A stretch of 64,000 nucleotides of DNA, from assembly GCA_043228905.1 (NCBI GenBank), contig JBHGNT010000013.1, positions 18,290,001-18,354,000 on the forward strand, in the 5' to 3' direction. Of the stretch, positions 1-10,482 are shown piece by piece (within the stretch, counting starts at the first letter, position 1; each line of letters opens with the position of its first letter). The notes beneath the pieces were generated by a model. That model worked only from the letters and a program-made list of their open reading frames with translations. It did no database searches and was not told the DNA's origin. Source of the DNA: Azolla caroliniana. Its lineage: Eukaryota > Polypodiophyta. The position numbers and the translations under genes were made by a program.

Positions 1-324
1 TAAGGCGAGACTTACTCCAATTTATATACAACCCTGAAGCCAAAGAAAATTGATCCCAAGCTTGCATACTCCTTTCAAAATTTTCTTTTGAGGCTTGTAA
101 AAACACACAATTGTCCACCAGAAGGAAGATGCAAACCCACAATATCACCACTAGCCGCAAGATTTGACAACATTACTAACAAAGGATGCGTAACAAAAGC
201 AAATAATAATGGGCTTAGTGGACATCCTTGCCACATGGATCTAGTAAGAAACACTTTTGGAGTAACTCCGCCTTTATGCATCACACACGAGGTTGCATTT
301 TGCCCTAGCAAAAAGATAAGTCGA
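1..324 (-). pseudogene. LINE-1 RT fragment, segment a (runs off left edge)
   Basis: The minus strand encodes part of a plant L1-type LINE reverse transcriptase. A QGCPLSPLLFAF block (the RT motif R/QGxPLSPLLF) is followed by a THPLLVML...GLHLPSGG stretch and, in another frame, by an ASGLYINWSKS-like stretch. The [YF]ADD catalytic box expected between the last two is not visible, and the frame changes, so this copy is dead. It stops at base 324, where copia E1 inserted, and resumes at 5690. The 3' end lies outside the window to the left. A related plus-strand copy lies at 28060-29737. Confidence 0.75.
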
Positions 325-949
325 TGTTGAAAAAAGCGTGCTCGGCCACAACCAAGGAATGGGATCAACTCACAGAAAAACAGGAAATACAAAATGCACA
401 AAACAATAGAGAGAAAGGTACACTGGATGTTTTACGTGGAAAACCCTAAATGGGAAAAACCACGGGAGTCCTCAAACTCCAACTATCACTATGAACAGGG
501 ATGTACACTGGTGAAGCTACAAGGCAACAACCTTGAGCTCACTGTCTTCGCCACAGGCGGCGGCAATACACAGAGGCAACGACCTCTTCGTCTCTCTCTC
601 TCTCTCTCTTTCTCGGCTGCTCTCACTTCGCATGAGAATTAAGCAACAACGTAAAACTGTTTGCCCTAAGTCATATTTATACACATATGACTTTCGGGCT
701 ATTTACAAATATGGCCTCAAGGGCCCTTGGCAAACATATTCACAAATATGTCCCCGCATCCGGATCTCTCTCCGGGTACATTCATCATCCGGCTCCGTAG
801 CCGGGTCTTCGTCATCCGGCTCCGTAGCCGGGGTCTTCATCACCCGTCTCCGTAACCGGGCACTCTTCATCCTCCGGTTTCGTAACCGCAACCGGGCTTG
901 CCGTCATTCATCTCCGGACATCCCATCCGGAGGGACCGAAATCCCAACA
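325..949 (-). repeat. E1 3' LTR
   Basis: A 625-bp repeat, identical to 5065-5689 except for two substitutions. It carries a run of near-repeated CCGG modules at about 788-888 and a CT microsatellite at about 590-612. It begins TGTTGG and ends CAACA when read on the minus strand. Confidence 0.97.
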
Positions 950-960
950 AACTCCCCCTT
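950..960 (-). other. E1 polypurine tract
   Basis: On the minus strand this reads AAGGGGGAGTT directly before the 3' LTR. It is the expected primer site for plus-strand DNA synthesis and overlaps the stop codon of gag-pol by one base. The same tract occurs in E4 at 37742-37752. Confidence 0.9.
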
Positions 961-3900
961 CACTTCGGCATGGGATGTCTTTCCAGTCCGACCCTCTTCC
1001 GGCACGCTTCCAGCTTGTCGGGTGTGAGCACTTTGGTCAGCATATCTGACCCGTTCTCTTCCGTGTGGATCTTCGACAGCATGAACTCCTGGTCTTCTAT
1101 CCTTTCCCGGATCCAGTGATATCTTCGCTGGATGTGCTTCGTCCGGGAGTGATAGGCCGCGTTCTTCGCAAGGTGGATGGCACTCTGACTGTCGCAGTAG
1201 AGTCGGTACTCCTCCTGCCGGATACCGAGCTCTCTAATGAAGTCCTTCATCCATATCATTTCCTTGCCGGCTTCAACAGCTGCCATGTACTCCGCCTCCG
1301 TGGTTGACAACGCAACCGTCTTCTGCAGCCTCGACTGCCACGAAACAGCTCCCCCTGCACACGTCATCACATACCCTGATGTGGACCGGCTGGTATCTTC
1401 ATCAGCCGACATATCCGAATCGGTAAAGCCGTCGAGTTCGGGCTTACCGGAGCCGAATCGGAGGCACACGTTTGCCGTGCCCTTCAGGTATCGGAGTATC
1501 CACTTGACCGCGTTCCAGTGGTCTTTGCCGGGATTGCTCATGTACCGGCTCACCACTCCGACTGCGTATCCTATGTCCGGTCTTGTACACACCATTGCGT
1601 ACATCAAGCTTCCGACGGCAGAGGCATATGGTACTTTCATCATGTCCTCCTTCTCAGCCTTTGTCTTGGGGCTCTGCTTGCTGGACAACTTGCAGTTTGC
1701 CGGGAGGGTTGACCCGACCGGTCTTGCTTCCGACATGTTGAACCGGTGAAGCACCTTTGTTACGTACTTCTCCTGTGACAGCCACAACTGCTTCTTCTTC
1801 CGGTCTCGGATGATGTGCATCCCTAGTATTTGCCTCGCCGGACCCAGGTCCTTCATTGAGAAGGTACGATGAAGAGCTTTCTTCAGCATCCGTATCTTGC
1901 CCTGGTCCCGTCCGACGATCAACATGTCGTCCACGTACAGGAGGAGTATTAGAGAGTCTCCTCCTTCGAACTTCTTCACAAACACGCAGTGATCGGACTG
2001 CGTTTTGTGGTACCCTTCGTCGGTCATGAAGGAGTCGAACTTCCGGTACCATTGCCGGGGAGCCTGCTTCAGTCCATAAAGGCTCTTCTTCAACCGGCAT
2101 ACCAGGTGCTCCTTCCCTTTCTTCTCGAATCCTTCCGGTTGCTGCATGTAGATCTCTTCTTCGAGGTCACCGTGAAGGAATGCCGTCTTCACGTCCATCT
2201 GTTCTACCTCGAGGTCCATGCTTGCCGCTATGCTCAGCACCGTCCGGATGGAGGTCATCTTCACTACCGGGGCAAATATCTCGTCGAAGTCGACGCCCTT
2301 CTTCTGCTGAAACCCCTTCACCACGATCCTGGCTTTGTATCTCGGGGGGTTTCCGGCATCTCCCGGTTTCAGCTTGAACACCCACTTGTTTCGAAGTGCC
2401 CGCTTTCCTTTCGGCAACTCCACAAGTTCATATGTGTGGTTCTCATGCAGGGAATCCATCTCGTCCTGCATGGCACTCAACCACCTGCGGCTCTGGGTGT
2501 CATGCTTTGCTTCTTCAAAGCTCTCCGGCTCCCCCTCGTCGGTTAGCAGCACGTGCTCTGGTTCCGGAAATCTCCGGGGGGCCCTTCTCTCTCTTAGAGG
2601 ATATCTCCGTTCCGGAGCTTCGGTAACCGGTTCTTCCGATTCTTCTTCATCCGAATCCGTTTCGGGATCGGGGCCGGTTCCGGTATCATTTTCATCTTCT
2701 TCGGCCGGTTCTGTTTCTTCACCGTCTTCGGTCGGATCCTCGAGTGCTAACCGGTCCCTTGCCGGTCGGGACTGCTCCTCGTAGAGTTGATCCTCACCGG
2801 TCGACTTGGAGCTCTTCATCTTCTTCTCCGACTCCCAGTCGGCGAGTGTCTTGTTCTCCATGAAGATGATATCTCGACTCCTGAATATCTTCTTGACGAC
2901 CGGGTCCCATACTCGGTAGCCGAACTCGTCGTCGCCGTAACCGAGGAATATGCATGGCCGGGTCTTTGGATCTAGCTTTCCTCTCCGGTCCTTTGCCACA
3001 TGCACGTATGCGAGACACCCGAACACCTTCAGATGCCGGTAGGACACTTCCTTACCGGTCCACACTTTCTGCGGCGTGTCTCCGTCCAGAGGTACTGAGG
3101 GTGATCTATTTATCACATACGTCGCCGTCGACATTGCCTCAGCCCAAAACCCCTTGGGTAATTTCGCATGCGCCAGCATACTCCGGACCCTCTCCATTAT
3201 GGTCCGGTTCATCCTCTCGGCCAGCCCGTTCAGTTCCGGCGTCTTCGGCACAGTAAACTCGAGCTGGATCCCCTTCGAGCGACAGTACTCCTGGAACTGC
3301 CCCCGGTATTCCCCTCCGTTATCCGCTCGTATCGCTTTCAGCTTCTTGCCGGATTCTCTTTCCACTCTCGCGTGGAGTTCTTTGAAGACGGACAACACTT
3401 GGTCCTTTGTCTTCATCGGTGCCGTCCACAGTCTTCGGCTATGATCATCTATGAATGTTATGAAGTACTGGGCTCCGCCATGTGACTTCGTTTCTACCTG
3501 ACACACATCGGTGTGCACCAACTCCAATGGTGCGCTACGTCTCGTCGGTGGCCTTGAGTGGAAGGAGGTTCGGTTCTGCTTACCGGCCAGGCAATCGGTG
3601 CACTTCTCCAGGTGCACATGCTTCACTGGAATAAGGTTGTCTTCTGCAAGCCTCTTCATCCCCTTCTCACTCATGTGGCACAGTCTTTTGTGCCACAGCT
3701 CACCGGCAGTGTCGGCTGCCACATTCAGCTCTTCCGGACATAGCCGGGAGTTCATCAGGTACAGTGTGTTGACCTTCCGGGCCCGAGCCACTATCAGGCT
3801 TCCCTTGCTGAACTTCATGACACCGTTCCGGATGCTACCCATGTAGCCTTCATCATCTAGCCTCCCGGCCGAGATCAGGTTCAATCGGACCTCCGGAACG

Positions 3901-5033
3901 TGTCGCACATCCTTCAGCAGCATCTTGCATCCGGTTGATGTCATCAGCCACACGTCTCCTATGCCGGCTATCCGGCACGTACCTTCATTTCCCATCCGGA
4001 CACAGCCGTGCTCACCGGCTGTGTAGGATGAGAAGTATTTCTTCTCCGGGGTCAGGTGGAACGACGCTCCGGAATCGACCACCCAGGTCATCTCTTCACC
4101 GGCAAGGTTCAGCTCCCTCTCTTCGGTAATGAGCATTATCTCTTCTTCACTTGCCGCAAGTGCCGTCGTTCCTTTCCGGTCCTGCCCTTGCCGATCCGAA
4201 CCTCTCCGGTCCGTGGCTCCCCGGTATGCACCGTTTCTCTCCGGTGACTTCTTCGAATCGGTGTCGTCGGCTCCGTTGTCCTTTCGGTAATGCCGACAAT
4301 TCTTCCGGAAGTGCCCCGGCTTCCCACAGTGGAAGCATGTGGGTCTTCCTCTTGACTGCGACCGGGTCCCCGACTTCTCCCGTCTTTGCGGACTCCGGTT
4401 CCATTGTCTTCCCCGTTCCGATTCGGTGAGCAGCGCCTTCGAGTCGGAGGCCGGTTCTTTATCTCTCCGACGCGCTTCTTCGTTCAAAATACTTGTCTTT
4501 ACCGTTTGTAGGGACAAGTTATCTTCGGTGCAGGAGGTGCTGAGAGTCACCACCAGGTTCTCCCAGCTTTCCGGCAATGTACACATCAGGATGATGGCTT
4601 GCATTGCATCCTCCAACGGGAACTTGATCGCCGCAAGCTGGTTCACGAATCCCATGAACGTGCTTACGTGTTCCACCATACTCTCGCCGTCCCGGTACTT
4701 GAGGTTCACTATCTTTCTCATCAGGGAGGTCCGGTTCAACGCATTCTTCCTCTCGTAGAGGCCCGACAGCTTCCTCCACATCTCATATGCGTTGGTGTCG
4801 TTCGCCACGTGTTGTAGAACGCTCACGTCGACGTATTGCCGAATGGTTGCAACGGCTTTCCGGTTCAGAAGCCTCCACTCCGTCTCAAGTACCCCCTTGG
4901 GTATTTCCGACCTGTCGATCGGTTCATACAGGTCCCGAACAATGAGCAGATCCTCCATCTTTATCTTCCAGTCGGCGTAGTTCTGCGCATTCAGCACCAT
5001 CATCCCCGGCTGCCCGCTGCTGCCGCCTTCCAT
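960..5033 (-). CDS. E1 gag-pol polyprotein (1357 aa, intact)
   Basis: A single open frame of 1357 residues in copia order. An N-terminal capsid-like Gag comes first. It is followed by a CCHC zinc knuckle (CX2CX4HX4C) near residue 233, an aspartic protease with WVVDSGASFH near 320, and the pre-integrase HHCC region (LWHKRLCHMSEKG). Next come the integrase core (HTDVC, DNGGEY, LAERMNRT), the reverse transcriptase with YVDD near 1033, and RNase H (FTDSDMSAD, TEAEYMA). All catalytic boxes are present. I chose the ATG at 5033 because it lies 32 bases inside the 5' LTR edge, past the primer site, and because E4 has the same start. The frame stays open further upstream into the LTR but has no ATG there. 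The length equals that of E4, so both are probably autonomous. Confidence 0.95.
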   Translation of the reverse strand: MEGGSSGQPGMMVLNAQNYADWKIKMEDLLIVRDLYEPIDRSEIPKGVLETEWRLLNRKAVATIRQYVDVSVLQHVANDTNAYEMWRKLSGLYERKNALNRTSLMRKIVNLKYRDGESMVEHVSTFMGFVNQLAAIKFPLEDAMQAIILMCTLPESWENLVVTLSTSCTEDNLSLQTVKTSILNEEARRRDKEPASDSKALLTESERGRQWNRSPQRREKSGTRSQSRGRPTCFHCGKPGHFRKNCRHYRKDNGADDTDSKKSPERNGAYRGATDRRGSDRQGQDRKGTTALAASEEEIMLITEERELNLAGEEMTWVVDSGASFHLTPEKKYFSSYTAGEHGCVRMGNEGTCRIAGIGDVWLMTSTGCKMLLKDVRHVPEVRLNLISAGRLDDEGYMGSIRNGVMKFSKGSLIVARARKVNTLYLMNSRLCPEELNVAADTAGELWHKRLCHMSEKGMKRLAEDNLIPVKHVHLEKCTDCLAGKQNRTSFHSRPPTRRSAPLELVHTDVCQVETKSHGGAQYFITFIDDHSRRLWTAPMKTKDQVLSVFKELHARVERESGKKLKAIRADNGGEYRGQFQEYCRSKGIQLEFTVPKTPELNGLAERMNRTIMERVRSMLAHAKLPKGFWAEAMSTATYVINRSPSVPLDGDTPQKVWTGKEVSYRHLKVFGCLAYVHVAKDRRGKLDPKTRPCIFLGYGDDEFGYRVWDPVVKKIFRSRDIIFMENKTLADWESEKKMKSSKSTGEDQLYEEQSRPARDRLALEDPTEDGEETEPAEEDENDTGTGPDPETDSDEEESEEPVTEAPERRYPLRERRAPRRFPEPEHVLLTDEGEPESFEEAKHDTQSRRWLSAMQDEMDSLHENHTYELVELPKGKRALRNKWVFKLKPGDAGNPPRYKARIVVKGFQQKKGVDFDEIFAPVVKMTSIRTVLSIAASMDLEVEQMDVKTAFLHGDLEEEIYMQQPEGFEKKGKEHLVCRLKKSLYGLKQAPRQWYRKFDSFMTDEGYHKTQSDHCVFVKKFEGGDSLILLLYVDDMLIVGRDQGKIRMLKKALHRTFSMKDLGPARQILGMHIIRDRKKKQLWLSQEKYVTKVLHRFNMSEARPVGSTLPANCKLSSKQSPKTKAEKEDMMKVPYASAVGSLMYAMVCTRPDIGYAVGVVSRYMSNPGKDHWNAVKWILRYLKGTANVCLRFGSGKPELDGFTDSDMSADEDTSRSTSGYVMTCAGGAVSWQSRLQKTVALSTTEAEYMAAVEAGKEMIWMKDFIRELGIRQEEYRLYCDSQSAIHLAKNAAYHSRTKHIQRRYHWIRERIEDQEFMLSKIHTEENGSDMLTKVLTPDKLEACRKRVGLERHPMPK

Positions 5034-5049
5034 TTTCTGTGTTACCGTC

Positions 5050-5061
5050 GCTCTGATACCA
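5050..5061 (-). other. E1 primer binding site (tRNA-iMet)
   Basis: The minus strand reads TGGTATCAGAGC, the complement of the 3' end of plant initiator tRNA-Met. It lies three bases inside the 5' LTR. The same motif marks E3, E4, E5, E6, E7 and H. Confidence 0.93.
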
Positions 5062-5064
5062 GTT

Positions 5065-5689
5065 TGTTGAAAAAAGCGTGCTCGGCCACAACCAAGGAAT
5101 GGGATCAACTCACAGAAAAACAGGAAATACAAAATGCACAAAACAATAGAGAGAAAGGTACACTGGATGTTTTACGTGGAAAACCCTAAATGGGAAAAAC
5201 CACGGGAGTCCTCAAACTCCAACTATCACTATGAACAGGGATGTACACTGGTGAAGCTACAAGGCAACAACCTTGAGCTCACTGTCTTCGCCACAGGCGG
5301 CGGCAATACACAGAGGCAACGACCTCTTCGTCTCTCTCTCTCTCTCTCTTTCTCGGCTGCTCTCACTTCGCATGAGAATTAAGCAACAACGTAAAACTGT
5401 TTGCCCTAAGTCATATTTATACACATATGACTTTCGGGCTATTTACAAATATGGCCTCAAGGGCCCTTGGCAAACATATTCACAAATATGTCCCCGCATC
5501 CGGATCTCTCTCCGGGTACATTCATCATCCGGCTCCGTAGCCGGGTCTTCGTCATCCGGCTCCGTAGCCGGGGTCTTCATCACCCGTCTCCGTAACCGGG
5601 CACTCTTCATCCTCCGGTTCCGTAACCGCAACCGGGCTTGCCGTCATTCATCTCCGGACATCCCATCTGGAGGGACCGAAATCCCAACA
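5065..5689 (-). repeat. E1 5' LTR with TATA box
   Basis: The 625-bp promoter-bearing LTR. A TATAAATA box on the minus strand lies at 5413-5420, downstream of the CCGG module array at about 5528-5628. It ends next to the right-hand copy of the GTCGA target duplication. Confidence 0.95.
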
Positions 5690-5964
5690 GTCGACACATA
5701 CGAGGACCAAACCCCATATTATACATCACACCTAAGAGGAAAGACCAATTAACATGATCATATGCTTTTTCCAAATCTAATTGCATAATAACCATTTTCT
5801 TGATGTGTATGTCAAGCATAATTGGTAGCCATTTGAACATTCAAAACATTATGCAATATATTTCTACCTGTAATAAAACCATATTGAGATGGATGAATAA
5901 GTTGAGGTAAGAACTTCTTAACTCTATTGGATAATAACTTTGCAAACACTTTGTACAACCCTCT
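5690..5964 (-). pseudogene. LINE-1 RT fragment, segment b
   Basis: The LINE resumes here on the far side of E1. Minus-strand reading gives LYKVFAKLLSNRVKKFLPQL, then PSQYGFITGRN and QLDLEKAYDHVNWSFLL. These are the fingers and palm motifs of L1-type reverse transcriptase, in the right order relative to segment a. Frameshifts are present. The segment ends at the E2 insertion point. Confidence 0.85.
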
Positions 5965-6417
5965 TCTAAAGAATCGGATATGATTCTTGTCCAGCGGAAG
6001 AGATGTGTGTTATGTGTGAGAGACAAGAGAGAAGAGAAGAGAAACACAAGATAGATAAGCTAGAGAAATGAAATACTCAAGAAGAAGAAGATGTATATTC
6101 ACAAGTAAAATAGAAAATACAAAATGTAGCATTACAAGGAGTCACAACCGACTTAGTATGAAGTATATGGAGGGTGCTTTTTATATAGTCACCCTCTCTC
6201 TTCATTAACTAACTACAACAACCACTCTCTCTTGGGGAATGTGAAGACTCATAGTCATGGGGAATATGTAACTCATTAGTTATGTGTCATAGAATCTGAT
6301 TCTATGACAGATAGTTAATGTGTAGAGAGTGGTGGTATGACTCTTGACGTTTAAGTAATCATAGATTCTCAAAAGGTGTGTTCACATGTTGCACTATGTT
6401 GAGCTTGGTTCTCAACA
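5965..6417 (-). repeat. E2 3' LTR
   Basis: A 453-bp copy matching 9485-9935. The outer end has mutated from TG to TC. It holds a palindrome at 6285-6309 that is conserved across family C. Directly inside it, minus-strand purines (GAGGGGGTG) form the polypurine tract. Confidence 0.88.
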
Positions 6418-6649
6418 CACCCCCTCAAGCTCAACTCGGGTCGGTTTCTTTCGATTGACGTCCGTTTCGGCTAGTATCCGGTTCGGACGATCTCCAGTGT
6501 CCGATTCGGCTCGTACCCCGTTCGGACAATATCTGGTTCTCGATTGTACTCCCCCTCAAGCTTCGCAAGTCAAGGATCGTCAATCCAAAGTCTGACATGA
6601 ATTGCCAAAACTTGGCGGCTCCTAGGGCCTTGGTGAAGATGTCGATTGT

Positions 6650-6994
6650 CTAAAGATTTGTGTTTATGTGTAGAAGATCTACATCTCCGGCTTGAACACG
6701 CTCTCGAATGAAGTGGTAGTGCACTTCGATATGTTTTGTGCATGCGTGAAACACGAGGTTCCGAGACAGATATATACTGCTCATGTTGTCGTAGTAAATG
6801 GGAATAAGATCCTCGATGGGAACGCTCAGATCCTTCAAAATCCTCTTAAACCATACGACTTCACATGCAGCTACAACTGCGCCCCTGTATTCGGCCTCCG
6901 TACTCGGAAGTGTGACGGTAGGTAGCTTCTTACTACTCCAAGATATTGCTCTGCTACCGTTCGAGAAGACAAATCCAGAGCATTCTTCGAACAT
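6650..6994 (-). pseudogene. E2 RNase H remnant
   Basis: About 115 residues of copia RNase H, with SRAISWSSKKLPTVTLPSTE, the TEAEY box and a KHIEVHYHFIRERV stretch. The N-terminal aspartate region is missing because of the deletion junction near 6985. The rest matches RNase H of E6 (47352-47600). Confidence 0.8.
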
Positions 6995-7084
6995 GTGCGT
7001 GTCAAGCTGATCTTCGGCTTCTATCTCTATTTCGAAGAATTCCAGGTCTAGCAGAATCGGAGTCGAAGTTGTCTTTGGTGCATA

Positions 7085-7776
7085 CTAGCATGCGAACTCG
7101 TCGAAAATGACCTCTCGACTTACTCGATATTTTCGAGTTGAGTGGTTATGGCACTTGTACCCCTTTTTCTCCAGTGAGTATCCTACGAGGATACATTTCT
7201 CCAACTTCGGGTCGAGCTTTTGTCGTTTCTCGTTGGGGATCTGCACATATGCAATGGAGCCGAATATCCAAACATGTGATAGGTCCAACTTCTTTCCGAA
7301 AAACTTCTTGTGCGGAGTAAGTTCGTGCACACTCGATGTTGTACACCGATTCATGAGGTATACGACCGTGTTAGCTGCTTCTGCCCAGTATGACTTCGGC
7401 ATGTGCTTTTCGTTCATCATGGTCCGTGCTACTTCGACGATGAGCCGGTTCTTTCTTTCGGCAACTCCATTTTGTTGTGGCATATGTCGACACGAAAACT
7501 CTCACTGAATTCCTTCTTTCCATTGAAACGCCGAAAATTCGTCGGAGAAGTATCCGACTGAAGACATCGTACATGTCGGCCCGTGGCTTTCTCGACTTCA
7601 TTCATGAATATTTGGAAGTGTCCGAACACTTCGCTCTTTTGTTGCATCGGGTAGATCCAAGTGTGCCTAGAGAAGTCGTCGATGAAGGTCACATAGTATC
7701 GGCTTCCGCCGAATGTAGCCGTCTGAGCCGGACCCCATACATCAGAATGAATTACGTCGAGTACATCTTTGCTCAC
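7085..7776 (-). pseudogene. E2 integrase remnant
   Basis: Two overlapping frames cover the integrase core. IHSDVWGPA and [13 protein letters not shown] lie at 7650-7776. QNGVAERKNR, KSYWAEA and the C-terminal KCILVGYSLEKKGYKC lie at 7085-7483. A frameshift near 7500 separates them. It is homologous to the E6 integrase that is split by E7. Confidence 0.8.
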
Positions 7777-8064
7777 ATTCCGCTCCTCTGGAAATGGTTA
7801 CCGATGTTGCTTGCCGAATTGGCAAGCAGCACACACGCCCCTCTGGAAATGGTTACCGATGTTGCTTGAATGTCGGGAGCCCAAGGGTGACTCATTTCAA
7901 TTGTATTGCCTTGAGCTTTTGGAGGTTGATATGGCCAATCCGCTTGTGCCATATGTCAGAATCGGCTTTCGTGCCCTTTGCGAACATGTTCGATTTCATC
8001 TCGTGTGAGTCGAGAATGAACATTCGGCCCTCTCTTCGTCCACGAGCGATGAGTCAACCCTCTT

Positions 8065-8418
8065 TTATGATGAAGCAAACACATTGATTAAATCATGCTT
8101 GGATCCCTTACTCAACACTTTGGCCAACCGAGACCAAATCTTCGTAATGGTTGGTACATGCAAGACATTCTTAATAAAAGTTTGGTTACCTTCTTTGACA
8201 AATGGGACATTGCCGATGTCTCGAATTGGATGCGTAGTGTTGTCTCTAGTTTCGACATAGCCGGGTTGGTCCGGCTCTCGAAGTTCTTGGAACCATTCTT
8301 GATGAGACCTCATATGGTTCCAGGCATCAGAGTCGACGAACCATACGTCTTCCGGACTAGATGCGCTATTCGAAGTAGAAGCCGACATAGAATTTGCTCT
8401 ATATCTCATCACGAACAT
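8065..8418 (-). pseudogene. E2 protease remnant
   Basis: The frame carries a damaged aspartic protease site, VWFVDSDAWNHM, where E6 has VWFVDSGASNHM. The active-site glycine and serine are replaced, so the protease should be inactive. The following HVPTITK block is the usual protease C-terminal part. Confidence 0.75.
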
Positions 8419-8750
8419 TCAAGATGATCGTCATAGTCGGAGTTGGTGGCGTAATTGGTGAGTTGTCAGCTTATGGAAACCAACTCCCGCATCTTCTTGT
8501 GGTGATCGATTTTTCCGCAATAGCCGCATTCGACCACGTTTTGTCAGCTCGGACCGGAATGGAAGCTCCCCCTTCTTCCGAAGGTTCCTCGATGGCTTCC
8601 GTCTTGATGCTGAAATTGGGAGTTGTTTTCTTAAGTCGGGCCTTGTCCACCTTGTCCTTGGACGAATCGGCCTCTTCTTGTACGACCACGCCCTCTTCGT
8701 TCGTCCGAGTGTGAGTAAAGCATGTGGCCTTCCGAGGCGTTGCTCCTTGT

Positions 8751-9324
8751 TCAAACATGGTTTTCTTCGACCAACAACATGGATTGAAGATCTAAGAAGG
8801 AGGGCGGATTCTCCCGTGCTAATATGGCAATCCTCATCCCGCCGAATCGTAGTCGAAGGCCGCCGAGGCATATTTGCACCATCTCATCATCGTCTACATT
8901 GATGCTTATCATATCGAGTGAGTCGCAAAGCTCCTTGATCTTCAAGGCGTAGCTCGTGATGGACATATCCCTTTGTTGGATGTTGTTCAACTCTTGGCGG
9001 AGTTGAAGCTTTCTCGTGGTTGTGTTGGTGACGAAAATATTTCGTAGATTCTCCCACGCTTCCTTTGGCATCTCAGCTACTCGAATGTAGCCGAGCATGT
9101 GGTCGTGAACATATGTCGCCAAGCAATAGATCACTTGGCTTGCCGCTTGCTCCCATGTTGCGCAGTCGGCGTCTTTTGGGTCGGGTCGATTTTCTTGTGC
9201 TCCTGTGATGTAACCCCAATAGCCTTTGGCTAACAAGGTATTGGTGCATCTTGTACTCCCAAGATGCAAAGTTGTTTCAATCTAGCTTCTCCCTAGGGAG
9301 AGCGCTCCCCATTTGAGTATTCAT
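8751..9324 (-). pseudogene. E2 gag remnant
   Basis: The Gag start MNTQMGSALPREKLD at 9324 is shared with E6 and E8. An in-frame TGA follows where the others have CGA (Arg). Downstream, the frame reads through the UBN2-like capsid region, including KLQLRQELNNIQQRDMSI and DDDEMVQICLGG. Confidence 0.8.
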
Positions 9325-9484
9325 TGTCGATGAAGATTTCGTCCTTCTTTTCTTTTCCTTCTCTCCTGAATACGAGCTATGTAGTCGCACTACGATAACG
9401 ATGGACCAGTTCTTCTCGAACATTGGCGTAGAACACAACAAATGCGGATGGGCTAGATTGAGCTGCCAAACCACTCTGATACCA

Positions 9485-9935
9485 TGTAGAGAATCGGATA
9501 TGATTCTTGTGTAGCCGAAGAGATGTGTGTTATGTGAGAGAAAAGAGAGAAGAGAAGAGAAACACAAGATAGATAAGCTAGAGAAATGAAATACTTAAGA
9601 AGAAGAAGATGTATATTCACAAGTAAAATAGGAAATACAAAATGTAGCATTACAAGGAGTCAACACCGACTTAGTATGAAGTATGAGGAGGGTGCTTTAA
9701 ATACAATCACCCTCTCTCTTCATTAACTAAGTACAACCACCACTCTCTCTTGGGGAATGTGAAGACTCATAGTCATGAGGAATATGTAACTCATTAGTTA
9801 TGTGTCATAGAATCTAATTCTATGACACATAGTTAATGTGTAGAGAGTAGTGGTATGACTCTTGACCTTTAAGTAATCATAGATTCTCAAAAGGTGTATT
9901 CACACGTTGCACTATGTTGAGCTTGATTCTCAACA
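9485..9935 (-). repeat. E2 5' LTR
   Basis: A 451-bp LTR with TG...CA ends. It contains a 31-bp palindrome at 9800-9830 with perfect 14-bp arms. The TATA region seen in E6 (TTTATATAG) has become TTTAAATAC here, so the promoter may be weakened. Confidence 0.88.
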
Positions 9936-10482
9936 CCTCCCATCAATGAAATAGGTCTCTATTGATGAAATGACTCCGGAGATGGTGCCTTTGGTATCTA
10001 TTTGATTAATCCCACCTTCCAGCTCTCATGCATGAAACCAGAATCCCAACATTGTTGAAACATTTGTGTGAATGGACTCTTAAGCATGCCAACATACTTC
10101 TTAAAACCCTCATCTTTAACACCATCCTAATCAAGGTTTTTACTATTTGGAAGGTGTAACAATATTTTTTCCACCGTAGCTTCTTCAAAATCTGCATCCA
10201 ATTCTTGACAAATATTTTTATTCATGGCACTCCCAATTACATTATAAAACTCTTATCGTGCTTGCAAAACATCCTCATTAATTATGAACTTTGGCCCAAT
10301 CAAATTCTTAACGAAGTAATACATAACTCAATAACCTTGATTGGGTCTACAACAATGTCATCCCTTATCTTAATTTGTACCACATTTGAATGAGCATATG
10401 GTGGTCTTAATCCTTGAAAAAACATATGAGATTGTGATTGATTATCTATAAATCCCTCCTTTAATTGACGTAGTCTTGTCTA

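Larger units (their letters stand above)
325..5689 (-). mobile_element. E1: complete Ty1/copia LTR retrotransposon (family A)
   Basis: A complete 5365-bp element on the minus strand. Two 625-bp LTRs with TG...CA ends flank it, and a perfect 5-bp target duplication GTCGA lies at 320-324 and 5690-5694. Next to the 5' LTR is a primer binding site for initiator tRNA-Met. Next to the 3' LTR is a polypurine tract. One uninterrupted gag-pol frame fills the interior. The two LTRs differ at only two positions (880/5620 and 928/5668), so insertion is very recent. With the often-used plant rate of 1.3e-8 per site per year this is on the order of 0.1 million years. It landed in LINE-1. Its sister copy is E4 at 33000-38391 in the opposite orientation. 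Confidence 0.97.
5965..9935 (-). mobile_element. E2: internally deleted copia element (family C)
   Basis: A minus-strand copia element with LTRs of 453 and 451 bp that share sequence with those of E6 and E8. The flanks CCTCT (5960-5964) and CCTCC (9936-9940) look like a slightly decayed 5-bp target duplication. The primer site reads nearly TGGTATCAGAGT at 9473-9484. Gag, protease and integrase remnants are present, but the reverse transcriptase is missing: integrase-side sequence joins RNase H near 6985. Compared with E6, about 1.4 kb is lost. Stop codons occur in Gag, so it is non-autonomous and dead. It inserted into the RT of LINE-1 between the RPISL and LYKVFAK motifs. Confidence 0.9.

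Noticed and set aside
1989-2546. Long open frames on the plus strand opposite E1 gag-pol, and their equivalents opposite E4 (36156-36713)
   Set aside because: They are antisense shadows of a GC-rich coding sequence, have no recognisable domain, and appear in both elements only because the sense frame is conserved.
5050-5061. tRNA gene suggested by the TGGTATCAGAGC motifs
   Set aside because: Only the 3'-end complement is present, always at the LTR edge: these are primer binding sites.
5034-5141. N-terminal extension of the E1 frame into the 5' LTR (also E4, 33477-33668)
   Set aside because: The frame is open but has no ATG, and it runs through the primer binding site and LTR edge. The ATG after the primer site is shared by both copies.
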